This document shows, piece by piece, positions 7,842 to 15,774 of a stretch of DNA of 57,134 nucleotides. The DNA comes from Parabacteroides sp. Marseille-P3160 (lineage in GTDB: Bacteria; Bacteroidota; Bacteroidia; Bacteroidales; Tannerellaceae), in contig NZ_LT799418.1 of assembly GCF_900162725.1 (NCBI RefSeq), positions 2,325,148 through 2,382,281 on the forward strand, read 5' to 3'. Positions within the stretch are counted from its first letter, which is position 1. Each line of letters begins with the position of its first letter. Below the pieces are notes generated by a model, which was not told the DNA's origin, ran no database searches, and saw only the letters and a program-made list of their open reading frames with translations. A program made the translations under genes and the position numbers.

Positions 7842-8303
7842 ATGGCAAAAAAGAAAGAAGAAGTAAACCTGAATGAGATTGATGCCAGTTTTGTCATATC
7901 CTCATTCAAGAATAAGGAACGGCGGAATAATCCGAGTTCCATACCCAAAGCATTGGTTCCTGAACACGAAAAGAAACAGGAACAGGATGCAGAAAGCGGA
8001 GAACCTGAAAAAACGGAAGTTGTTCAGGAAGAATCTCCTCGTGAGGAAACTAAACGGAAACGCAGTAAATCACCTGATTATGAAAGCCTGTTTATTCAGG
8101 AGGTAGGTATCACGGCACGCACCGGAAAATCTGTTTACATACGCAAAGACCACCACGAAAAGATTATGAAGATCGTTCAGGTCATCGGTAAAAATCAGGT
8201 GTCTTTATTCAGCTATATAGATAATGTACTGTCCCAACATTTTGCCGCTTATCAGGATGAGATAACGGAATTGTACAATAAAAATAACGAAGGAATTTTC
8301 TAA
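7842..8303 (+). CDS. TraB-like DUF3408 protein, soluble form
   Basis: The protein has 153 residues. The first 80 are charged and probably disordered. Residues 85-150 form the DUF3408 domain: a short beta segment (GKSVYIRKD), a helix (HHEKIMKIVQVIG) and a second helix (SLFSYIDNVLSQHF), the order seen in ribbon-helix-helix DNA-binding proteins. It starts 6 bases after traA. The next gene repeats the same C-terminal domain behind a membrane helix. Binding of the 21-bp repeats is an attractive inference, because ribbon-helix-helix dimers often bind direct repeats in a regular register. Confidence 0.8.
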   Translation: MAKKKEEVNLNEIDASFVISSFKNKERRNNPSSIPKALVPEHEKKQEQDAESGEPEKTEVVQEESPREETKRKRSKSPDYESLFIQEVGITARTGKSVYIRKDHHEKIMKIVQVIGKNQVSLFSYIDNVLSQHFAAYQDEITELYNKNNEGIF

Positions 8304-8321
8304 CAATAAAACAATCAAATT

Positions 8322-8777
8322 ATGATAACAAGTCCATTTTTAATAGATAGCGGAGATAAGGCAATGATAGGAATTGTCCTCTGCGGTTTGGTGATACTGG
8401 CGATAATTATTCTGCCAAAAGTTATGCGCTATAAGAAACGTATGCAGAAAGACTACGAAGAAAAAGCGGCTCCCGAAATAGAAATGATAGTCGTTCCGGG
8501 TGAAGAAACGATACCCGAACCGCCTGTGATACCCGGCTATAAAAAACAGTTTCTTGTTAATGTCGGTATCCCCACAAGAAAAGGAAAATTAGTCAGTATC
8601 CGTAAGGAATACCATAACCGGATTTCAAAGATTGTAGGGGTTATAGGTAAAAATGAAGTTACCATATTCAGCTATATAGATAATGTATTGAAGCATCATT
8701 TTGAAACTTTTCAGGATGAGATTTCAGAACAGTATAAGAAAAATAACAATGATGATTACCTAAACCCCAAAAAGTAA
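8322..8777 (+). CDS. TraC-like DUF3408 protein with N-terminal membrane anchor
   Basis: The protein has 151 residues. Residues 15-34 form one transmembrane helix (IGIVLCGLVILAIIILPKVM), followed by a basic stretch and a Pro-rich linker. Residues 75-140 are a close paralog of the C-terminal domain of the preceding gene, sharing the VGI..R.GK, IRK..H and FSYIDNVL..HF positions. One copy is therefore soluble and one is tethered to the inner membrane with its DNA-binding-like domain probably in the cytoplasm. With TraA between DNA and membrane, it could dock the element near the transfer channel. That is inference. Confidence 0.78.
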   Translation: MITSPFLIDSGDKAMIGIVLCGLVILAIIILPKVMRYKKRMQKDYEEKAAPEIEMIVVPGEETIPEPPVIPGYKKQFLVNVGIPTRKGKLVSIRKEYHNRISKIVGVIGKNEVTIFSYIDNVLKHHFETFQDEISEQYKKNNNDDYLNPKK

Positions 8778-8779
8778 GG

Positions 8780-9538
8780 ATGGAAAAGATATTTATAACT
8801 GTAATTGTGTTGTATGCCCTTTTTGTCGGAATCTACTTCCTATGGGCAAGAGCAGGGAAAAGGCGAAAAAAGAACATCGTCGGTCAGGGTAGTTCCATTC
8901 AGGAAACGGGTCGTTTGAAGGAAAATATTGTCGGAAAAAGCAGATTTGATTTAAGCGCATCAACGCCACTCGCTGCCAAATCGGAGCCACTCACTGCCAC
9001 CTCGCTAAAATCTGATAATCAGGCAGAAAATCCCAATATATTTGCTTCGGCTAACGAGGTAAAGCCATCGGCAGAGGTGCCGCAGGAGGAATTGGACGAA
9101 GCGTTTTCCGATACTCCACCGGATGAAGATAACGAGCCGATGGATATAGATTATCCGCTCGAATATGAAGTGACGGAAGTAAACGAAGATGAGCCGGAGG
9201 ATGAGGAAGAAGAAACGGAAGAAGTGGAAGGCACGGCACAAGCCATACTTGCATCAGGCGTTCAGTTCGATGATCTGGGAAATGCGGTTCGCACGGTGAA
9301 CCGGACGAATGAAGCAACGCCGGAGCAAAAGCAAAAGGCGGGCGATACTTTACTGGAGATGCGGCAGACCGATATGTTTGAACAGGTGATTTCGGGTAAA
9401 CCCGATGCGAAGCGAATCGTTACCGACCTTATGGCTGAAAGCCTTTCGGCTTTCTATGAGCGGAAAGATAAGGAAGCCGGAACTACCGGAAGCGGAAAGA
9501 AGGCTCCAGACAGTTTTAATATCAGAGATTTCGCTTAA
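8780..9538 (+). CDS. TraD-like DUF4122 family conjugation protein
   Basis: The protein has 252 residues, with one N-terminal transmembrane helix (about residues 3-22), a basic RKRRKK-type segment, a low-complexity linker, a very acidic stretch at about 95-155 and a better-ordered C-terminal domain at about 160-252. It matches the DUF4122/TraD protein found at this place in Bacteroidetes tra operons. Its biochemical role is unknown to me. The linker codons at 8957-9006 contain a near-exact copy of the tandem 21-bp repeat found upstream of traA, so the coding sequence carries a second DNA site. It starts 2 bases after the previous stop codon. Confidence 0.7.
   Translation: MEKIFITVIVLYALFVGIYFLWARAGKRRKKNIVGQGSSIQETGRLKENIVGKSRFDLSASTPLAAKSEPLTATSLKSDNQAENPNIFASANEVKPSAEVPQEELDEAFSDTPPDEDNEPMDIDYPLEYEVTEVNEDEPEDEEEETEEVEGTAQAILASGVQFDDLGNAVRTVNRTNEATPEQKQKAGDTLLEMRQTDMFEQVISGKPDAKRIVTDLMAESLSAFYERKDKEAGTTGSGKKAPDSFNIRDFA
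8957..9006 (+). repeat. Copy of the tandem 21-bp repeat inside traD
   Basis: About 46 of 50 bases match 6756-6805, including both 21-bp units (AACGCCACTCGCTGCCAAAT and GAGCCACTCACTGCCACCTC). The sequence is translated as part of a low-complexity linker (STPLAAKSEPLTATS), so it is constrained as DNA rather than as protein, or it was copied in recently. Confidence 0.8.
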
Positions 9539-9603
9539 TGCGAGTATTAATAATAATGTAAAACAAAGAAAGATGAAAGAACGAGATTACGGCTAACGAA
9601 GAT

Positions 9604-9634
9604 AGCCCCCACTAAAAAATTCAGTAGTAACAAG
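9604..9634 (+). promoter_or_regulatory. 31-base intercistronic element upstream of traE
   Basis: Begins AGCCCCCACTAAAAAATTCA and matches 17127-17157 upstream of traN at 26 of 31 positions. Both copies lie in untranslated gaps directly before a gene with a signal peptide. The function is unknown; an RNA processing or translation signal is possible. Confidence 0.5.
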
Positions 9635-9646
9635 ATTTATCAACCC

Positions 9647-9673
9647 GGTATCGGGATTATCCACCCCGATACC
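9647..9673 (+). promoter_or_regulatory. Hairpin before traE
   Basis: A 9-bp perfect stem (GGTATCGGG with CCCGATACC, 9-base loop) lies 20 bases before the traE start. There is no T run long enough for termination. It may stabilise or segment the tra mRNA at the start of the structural genes. Confidence 0.45.
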
Positions 9674-9692
9674 ATTTTAACAATTTCTCATT

Positions 9693-9995
9693 ATGACAAA
9701 GAAAAAATTTCTTATGTCGGCAGCCTTTATCTTGGCTGCTGTTTCAAGTGCATTCGCTCAAGGCAACGGGATTGGAGGTATCACGGAAGCCACCAATATG
9801 GTGACAAGTTATTTTGACCCCGGCACGAAGTTGATATACGCTATCGGAGCCGTTGTCGGCTTGATTGGTGGCGTAAAAGTGTACGGAAAATTCAGTTCCG
9901 GTGATCCCGATACGTCGAAAACCGCCGCTTCGTGGTTCGGTGCATGTATATTTCTTATCGTTGCCGCTACCATCCTACGCTCCTTCTTCCTTTAA
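9693..9995 (+). CDS. traE: TraE, DUF4134 pilin-like protein
   Basis: This is a 100-residue membrane protein. A cleavable signal (residues 1-22, ending SSAFAQ) is followed by two hydrophobic segments (about 46-65 and 80-100). Size and topology match VirB2-like pilin subunits, and DUF4134/TraE is the accepted counterpart in Bacteroidetes type IV secretion systems. It is preceded by a 154-base gap containing a hairpin and a repeated 31-base element, which suggests separate control of the structural part of the operon. Confidence 0.88.
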   Translation: MTKKKFLMSAAFILAAVSSAFAQGNGIGGITEATNMVTSYFDPGTKLIYAIGAVVGLIGGVKVYGKFSSGDPDTSKTAASWFGACIFLIVAATILRSFFL

Positions 9996-10019
9996 TCAAC
10001 TTCATACAGAAAAAGAGTT

Positions 10020-10352
10020 ATGGAGTTCAATATTAACAAAGGAATAGGCAAAAGCGTGGAGTTCAAAGGTTTAAAATCACAATACCTTTTCATATTTGCC
10101 GCAGGCTTGCTTTCCGTATTCATTGTCTTTGTCATTATGTATATGGCAGGGGTGGATCAATGGGTGTGCATCGGCTTCGGTGTAATCGCTGCATCGGTAT
10201 TGGTATGGATGACCTTTAACCTGAATGAAAAGTACGGGGAGCATGGCTTAATGAAAGTTATGGCTGTAAAACAGCATCCCCGCTATCTGATAAACAGGAA
10301 AACTCCGCACCGCCTGTTCAAACGGAAAAGAAAGGAGGTAGGATATGCGTAA
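10020..10352 (+). CDS. traF: TraF, DUF4133 VirB3-like protein
   Basis: The protein has 110 residues with two adjacent transmembrane helices at about 22-42 and 48-68, and a basic C terminus (HRLFKRKRKEVGYA). Length, paired helices and position between the pilin and the VirB4 ATPase match VirB3-type channel subunits. The end overlaps traG by 8 bases, so translation is probably coupled. Confidence 0.87.
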   Translation: MEFNINKGIGKSVEFKGLKSQYLFIFAAGLLSVFIVFVIMYMAGVDQWVCIGFGVIAASVLVWMTFNLNEKYGEHGLMKVMAVKQHPRYLINRKTPHRLFKRKRKEVGYA

Positions 10353-12849
10353 TATAATGAAAGCATCTACCATTGAAAACAAGTTCCCCCTGCTGGCTGT
10401 CGAACACGATTGCATTATTTCTAAAGATGCAGATATTACAGTAGCCTATTATGTGGAACTGCCGGAACTGTTTACCGTAACCAATGCGGAGTATGAAGCA
10501 ATACATTCATCCTGGGCGAAAGCGGTAAAAGTCCTTCCTGAATACTGTGTGGTGCATAAGCAGGATTGGTTTGTGCGTGAAACGTATAAACCTGCTACGG
10601 ATAAGGACGATATGAGTTTCTTATCCCGCAGCTTTGAAAAACATTTCAACGAAAGACCGTTCCTGAATCACTCGTGTTTCCTGTTCCTGACTAAAACGAC
10701 TAAAGAGCGGATGCGGATGCAGAGCAATTTCTCATCGCTTTGCCGTGGAAACATTATTCCCAAAGAAGTCAATAAGGATACGAGTGTGAAGTTCTTGGAA
10801 GCTGTCGGGCAGTTTGAACGGATAATGAATGATAGCGGGTTTATTGCGCTTACCCGTATCACATCGGATGAAATTACAGGAACGGATGAAAAGGCAGGGC
10901 TTATCGAAAAGTATTTCGCCTTGTCGTTGGATGATACCACCTGCTTGCAAGATATGGAGCTGGGAGCGGACGGGCTTCGGATAGGAAGTAAACATATTTG
11001 TCTGCATACGCTTTCGGATGCGGAAGACCTGCCCGGACGTATCGGTACGGATATGCGGTATGAAAAATTATCAACCGATAGAAGCGATTGCCGTTTGTCG
11101 TTCGCTTCTCCGGTAGGATTGCTTCTCTCATGTGACCATATCTATAACCAGTATTTATTTATTGAGGACAGTGCGGAAAACCTGCGAAAGTTTGAAAAGA
11201 GTGCCCGTAATATGCAGTCGCTATCAAAGTACAGTCGTGGAAACCAAATAAATAAGGAGTGGATCGACCAGTATTTGAACGAAGCGCATAGCTTCGGGCT
11301 GACTTCAATCAGGGCGCATTTCAACGTGATAGCGTGGAGTGATGATGTGGAAGAATTGAAACATATCCGCAATGATGTAGGTAGCCAGTTGGCTCTAATG
11401 GAGTGTAAGCCACGCCACAATACGGTGGATGCCGCTACCTTATACTGGGCAGGAATGCCCGGCAATGAAGGGGATTTTCCTGCTGAAGAAGCGTTTTATA
11501 CGTTCATCGAACCTGCCTTGTGTTTTTTCACGGAAGAAACAAACTACCGTAGTTCACCCAGTCCGTTCGGTATCAAAATGGCGGACAGGGTTTCGGGTAA
11601 ACCGCTCCATGTAGATATTTCTGACCTGCCCATGAAAAAAGGAATTATTACGAATAGGAATAAATTCATTCTTGGGCCATCGGGAAGCGGAAAGTCTTTT
11701 TTTACCAATCACATGGTGCGCCAATACTACGAACAGGGTACGCACATCGTGTTAGTGGACACGGGTAATTCCTATCAGGGATTATGTAACCTGATTAATC
11801 GCCGTACAGGAGGTCAGGACGGGGTATATTTTACCTATACCGAACAGAACCCGATTGCGTTTAATCCTTTTTATACGGACGATAATGTCTTCGATATTGA
11901 AAAGCGTGAGAGTATAAAAACGCTGATCCTTACCCTGTGGAAAAGGGATAACGAGCCGCCGACACGGGCGGAGGAAGTTGCCCTGTCCAATGCTGTCAGT
12001 CAGTATATAGAAAAGCTGAAAGGCAACCGAAAACTGGAACCATCTTTCAACACGTTCTATGAATTTGTCCGGGATGACTATAAAAAGATACTGGAAGAAA
12101 AGAAAGTGCGTGAAAAGGACTTCGATATTGCGAACTTCCTGAACGTACTGGAGCCGTATTATCGTGGAGGTGAATATGACTTCCTATTGAACTCTGATAA
12201 GCAACTGGATTTATTATCTAAACGTTTCATTGCCTTTGAAATAGATGCCATAAAAGACCACAAAATTCTGTTTCCGGTGGTTACGATTATCATTATGGAA
12301 GTTTTCATAAACAAAATGCGCCGGTTACAGGGTATCCGTAAGATGATATTAATTGAAGAGGCATGGAAGGCAATCGCTAAAGAGGGTATGGCAGAGTATA
12401 TTAAGTACCTTTTTAAGACTGTGAGAAAGTTCTTCGGCGAGGCGATTGTGGTAACCCAAGAGGTGGACGATATTATCGCTTCGCCTATCGTAAAGGAGTC
12501 AATTATCAACAATAGTGACTGTAAAATTTTGCTCGACCAACGTAAATACATGAACAAATTTGACAGTATTCAGGCGTTGCTCGGATTGACCGAAAAGGAA
12601 AAATCGCAGGTACTCTCTATCAATATGTCCAATGTGCCCAGTCGTAAGTACAAAGAAGTCTGGTTCGGTCTGGGTGGTGTACAATCGGCTGTTTATGCCA
12701 CAGAAGTTAGTCTGGAAGAATATTACACGTACACAACCGAAGAATCGGAGAAAATGGAAGTGATGCAGCTTGCAGAAAAACTGGACGGAAATATGGAACT
12801 GGCGATTAAACAGATTGCAGAAAGCAAGCGGCAGGAGTACGGAGGATAG
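10345..12849 (+). CDS. traG: TraG, VirB4-like conjugation ATPase
   Basis: This 834-residue cytoplasmic ATPase powers channel assembly and substrate transfer. The N-terminal half is the CagE/VirB4 domain. Walker A is GPSGSGKSFFTN (about residues 443-454) and Walker B is MILIEEAWKA (about 670-679), followed by VTQEVDDI and the DQRKY region usual in this family. The start ATG is at 10345; a second in-frame ATG lies four codons later, and either could be used. Length is normal for Bacteroidetes TraG, with no truncation. Confidence 0.95.
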   Translation: MRNIMKASTIENKFPLLAVEHDCIISKDADITVAYYVELPELFTVTNAEYEAIHSSWAKAVKVLPEYCVVHKQDWFVRETYKPATDKDDMSFLSRSFEKHFNERPFLNHSCFLFLTKTTKERMRMQSNFSSLCRGNIIPKEVNKDTSVKFLEAVGQFERIMNDSGFIALTRITSDEITGTDEKAGLIEKYFALSLDDTTCLQDMELGADGLRIGSKHICLHTLSDAEDLPGRIGTDMRYEKLSTDRSDCRLSFASPVGLLLSCDHIYNQYLFIEDSAENLRKFEKSARNMQSLSKYSRGNQINKEWIDQYLNEAHSFGLTSIRAHFNVIAWSDDVEELKHIRNDVGSQLALMECKPRHNTVDAATLYWAGMPGNEGDFPAEEAFYTFIEPALCFFTEETNYRSSPSPFGIKMADRVSGKPLHVDISDLPMKKGIITNRNKFILGPSGSGKSFFTNHMVRQYYEQGTHIVLVDTGNSYQGLCNLINRRTGGQDGVYFTYTEQNPIAFNPFYTDDNVFDIEKRESIKTLILTLWKRDNEPPTRAEEVALSNAVSQYIEKLKGNRKLEPSFNTFYEFVRDDYKKILEEKKVREKDFDIANFLNVLEPYYRGGEYDFLLNSDKQLDLLSKRFIAFEIDAIKDHKILFPVVTIIIMEVFINKMRRLQGIRKMILIEEAWKAIAKEGMAEYIKYLFKTVRKFFGEAIVVTQEVDDIIASPIVKESIINNSDCKILLDQRKYMNKFDSIQALLGLTEKEKSQVLSINMSNVPSRKYKEVWFGLGGVQSAVYATEVSLEEYYTYTTEESEKMEVMQLAEKLDGNMELAIKQIAESKRQEYGG

Positions 12850-12854
12850 ATGCC

Positions 12855-13157
12855 ATGAAAAGGAAAAACAGTAAGCCACTTTTGGCACCGCAGGTTCATA
12901 CCCGTTTCCCGATGGGAGAAATGTGCGGGACATGGGTTAGCCTCTGTGGTTCCCCCGGACTTAAAATATTCTATGATGGTAGTCGGTTCCGGTTGCAGTT
13001 TATTTACAAACAAGATACGGCGTTTACCGTCCCTTTGTGCCAAAGCTGGGGGATTACCTTTTTCTATTTCTACGGCATGATACGCATTGCCTACGATGAT
13101 GAGCGGGATATGCTTCTGCTCACCACCGAAGGCGAATACAAAAGGGTGTACGACTAA
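12855..13157 (+). CDS. DUF3876 small conjugation-operon protein
   Basis: This 100-residue soluble protein, rich in aromatic residues, has no signal or membrane segment. It fits the DUF3876 proteins encoded between the VirB4-like ATPase and TraI in many Bacteroidetes conjugative elements. The fold looks mainly beta (repeating hydrophobic pattern from KIFYDGSRFRLQF to the end). It starts 5 bases after the traG stop codon. Its role is unknown. Confidence 0.7.
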   Translation: MKRKNSKPLLAPQVHTRFPMGEMCGTWVSLCGSPGLKIFYDGSRFRLQFIYKQDTAFTVPLCQSWGITFFYFYGMIRIAYDDERDMLLLTTEGEYKRVYD

Positions 13158-13195
13158 AGTACACACAATCAATAATCATTTAAAAAGCAAAAAGT

Positions 13196-13816
13196 ATGAA
13201 ACGAATATTTATGTGCCTGATAGTGGCACTTTCTATGTTCTCTTTTCAAGCAAAAGCGCAATGGACGGTTGTCGATCCGACCAATCTGGTACAGAACGTA
13301 CGCACTGCGATTCAAGGAACAACAACTGCCACGAATATGATAAAAAATGTACAGGAAAGTGTAAAAATTTATCAGCAGGGAAAAGAGTATTACGATGCCC
13401 TGAAATCTGTCCACAATCTGATAAAAGATGCACGTAAGGTGCAGAAAACCATTGCAATGGTCAGCGAAATTACCGACATCTATGTGACCGGATTTAATAA
13501 AATGTTAGGTGATCCGAACTTTACCCCGAATGAACTGGCGGCAATTTCAACGGGCTATGCCAGACTACTGGAGGAAGGGGGTGCATTGGTAACGGATTTG
13601 AGAAATATTGTTACCGGAAGTAACGGGCTTTCCTTGTCGGACAAAGAACGGATGGATGCGATAGACGATATTCATAATAAGATGTTGGACTATCGTAACC
13701 TGACTAAGTATTATACGCAGAAAAGTATTTCCGTGTCTTTCATCCGCGCCAAAGAAAAAGGCGATACGGACAGGGTATTATCTCTTTATGGCAGTCCTGC
13801 CGACAGGTATTGGTAA
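13196..13816 (+). CDS. traI: TraI, DUF4141 periplasmic conjugation protein
   Basis: The protein has 206 residues. An N-terminal signal peptide (residues 1-22, ending FQAKAQ) precedes a helical soluble domain. Its helical content and place before the VirB6-like TraJ are those of DUF4141 proteins, sometimes compared with VirB5. It should act in the periplasm as a channel or pilus-associated subunit. Operon spacing is short on both sides. Confidence 0.85.
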   Translation: MKRIFMCLIVALSMFSFQAKAQWTVVDPTNLVQNVRTAIQGTTTATNMIKNVQESVKIYQQGKEYYDALKSVHNLIKDARKVQKTIAMVSEITDIYVTGFNKMLGDPNFTPNELAAISTGYARLLEEGGALVTDLRNIVTGSNGLSLSDKERMDAIDDIHNKMLDYRNLTKYYTQKSISVSFIRAKEKGDTDRVLSLYGSPADRYW

Positions 13817-13836
13817 TCAAATAAATGTAATCAGTT

Positions 13837-14823
13837 ATGAATTTTGATAACCTACATCAGATTCTTGCGAATCTGTACCAAGACATGATACCTCTTTGCA
13901 GCAACATGATTGGAGTTGCAAAGGGGTTGGCAGGACTGGGTGCCTTATTCTATGTGGCATACAGGGTATGGCAGGCATTAAGCCGTGCGGAGCCTATCGA
14001 CGTGTTTCCGTTGCTTCGTCCATTCGCCATTGGGCTGTGCATTATGTTCTTTCCAACACTGGTTTTAGGAACTATCAATGCGGTTATGAGCCCCATTGTT
14101 AAAGGAACTCATAGTATTCTGGAATCCCAGACTATGGATATGAAAGCCTATCAGCAACAAAAAGACAATCTGGAATACGAAGCCCGTGTGCGTGAGGGTA
14201 AAGCATGGCTTGTCGATGATGAAGTGTACGACAAGAAAATGAAAGACCTCGGCATCACCGATACGCCCGAAATAATTTGTATGTGGGGAGAAAGGCTTTG
14301 GTATGATATTAAGGCATGGTTCCGACAGGTAATCAGGGATTTCTTTGAACTGCTGTTTAATGCTTCCGCATTGGTCATAGATACGATACGAACATTTTTT
14401 CTTGTCGTGTTGGCCATACTGGGACCTATTGCGTTTGCCTTTTCCATTTATGACGGTTTTCAGGCAACGCTCACCCAGTGGCTTACACGCTATATAAGTG
14501 TCTATCTATGGCTTCCTATTTCCGACATTTTTTCTTCTGTCCTGGCACGCATACAGGTTTTGATGCTTGAACAGGATATAGCCCTCTTGCAAGATCCGAA
14601 CTATATCCCCGACGGCTCTAATGGTGTGTATATCGTGTTCCTGATTATAGGAATTATCGGGTATTTCACGATACCGACCGTAGCCGGATGGATTATCCAA
14701 TCAGGCGGAGCGGGTGCATATGGAGGTGCGGTAAACAAAACAGCAAGTAAAGCAGGTGGAATTGCCGGAGGTGTTGCGGGATCAGTAGCCGGGAACGTTG
14801 GCGGTCGTCTGCTTGGTAAGTAA
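13837..14823 (+). CDS. traJ: TraJ, VirB6-like polytopic channel protein
   Basis: This 328-residue inner-membrane protein has about six hydrophobic segments (near residues 25-48, 58-80, 168-192, 195-215, 222-240 and 262-285) and a Gly/Ala-rich C-terminal tail (GGIAGGVAGSVAGNVGG). It is the conjugative transposon TraJ family. TraJ/VirB6 proteins line the inner-membrane part of the channel. The Gly-rich tail is normal for the family. Confidence 0.92.
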   Translation: MNFDNLHQILANLYQDMIPLCSNMIGVAKGLAGLGALFYVAYRVWQALSRAEPIDVFPLLRPFAIGLCIMFFPTLVLGTINAVMSPIVKGTHSILESQTMDMKAYQQQKDNLEYEARVREGKAWLVDDEVYDKKMKDLGITDTPEIICMWGERLWYDIKAWFRQVIRDFFELLFNASALVIDTIRTFFLVVLAILGPIAFAFSIYDGFQATLTQWLTRYISVYLWLPISDIFSSVLARIQVLMLEQDIALLQDPNYIPDGSNGVYIVFLIIGIIGYFTIPTVAGWIIQSGGAGAYGGAVNKTASKAGGIAGGVAGSVAGNVGGRLLGK

Positions 14824-14868
14824 GCGGTGAGCCACCGCAGGCAATTAATTCATTAATAACGAAAAATA

Positions 14869-15492
14869 ATGGAATTCAAAAGTTTAAAAAATATTGAAAC
14901 AAGTTTCAAGCAAATACGGATTATCGCCATTGTGTTTGTCGTGCTGTGTGCAGGGATTACCGGATATGCGGTATGGAACTCGTTCAGCTTTGCAGAAGCA
15001 CAACGGCAGAAAATCTATGTATTGGATGATGGGAAGTCGCTTATGCTCGCTCTTTCACAGGATTTAAGCCAAAATCGTCCTGTGGAAGCCCGTGAGCATA
15101 TCAAGCGATTTCACGAACTGTTCTTCACCTTGTCACCGGATAAAAGCGCCATTGAATCAAACATCAACCGGGCACTCTTTCTGGTGGACAAAAGTGCTTT
15201 CCGCTATTATCAGGATATGCAGGAAAAAGGTTACTACAACCGCATTGTGTCGGGTAATATCAATCAGATTATTCAGATCGATTCTGTGGCATGTAATCTC
15301 GATGTTTATCCCTATAAGGTGATGACCTATTCCCGGCAAATGATAATCAGGGCAAGTAATGTAACGGAGCGAAGCCTTGTTACACGCTGCGACTTGATAA
15401 ACTCTGTGCGTTCGGACAATAACCCTCATGGTTTCACTATGGAACGCTTTGAAATAATAGAAAACAGGGATTTACGAACAATAGACCGGTAA
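14869..15492 (+). CDS. traK: TraK, VirB8-like protein
   Basis: The 207-residue protein has a short cytoplasmic N terminus, one transmembrane helix at about 19-39 and a periplasmic NTF2-like domain, the VirB8 layout. It belongs to the conjugative transposon TraK family. It should link the inner-membrane complex to the outer core. It is followed after 3 bases by traL. Confidence 0.92.
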   Translation: MEFKSLKNIETSFKQIRIIAIVFVVLCAGITGYAVWNSFSFAEAQRQKIYVLDDGKSLMLALSQDLSQNRPVEAREHIKRFHELFFTLSPDKSAIESNINRALFLVDKSAFRYYQDMQEKGYYNRIVSGNINQIIQIDSVACNLDVYPYKVMTYSRQMIIRASNVTERSLVTRCDLINSVRSDNNPHGFTMERFEIIENRDLRTIDR

Positions 15493-15495
15493 GCC

Positions 15496-15774
15496 ATGAT
15501 AAAGAAAAAAATTACAGACGTAAGGGACTGGATGGAAGACGGTCTGCGGTCATTGCTGGGGCAGATAACGCCCGACGGACGGATTATCATAATCCTTGTA
15601 ATGCTTTTTGTATTTGGCGCCGGTTCCATCTACATGACGGTTTCTTCCATATATAATATGGGAAAGAAAAACGGTCAGGAACAGATGCAGATAGACCATA
15701 TCAGGCAATTGGAACTGGAGCATCAGCAAAAAGCAGATAGTATAAACCAAATAAACAGATTTGATTATGAGTAA
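15496..15774 (+). CDS. traL: TraL, DUF3989 protein
   Basis: This 92-residue single-pass membrane protein has its helix at about 33-52 and a charged C-terminal helix. DUF3989/TraL proteins of this size always precede TraM in these operons. It starts 3 bases after traK, and its end overlaps the traM start by 8 bases (ATGAGTAA). Confidence 0.85.
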   Translation: MIKKKITDVRDWMEDGLRSLLGQITPDGRIIIILVMLFVFGAGSIYMTVSSIYNMGKKNGQEQMQIDHIRQLELEHQQKADSINQINRFDYE

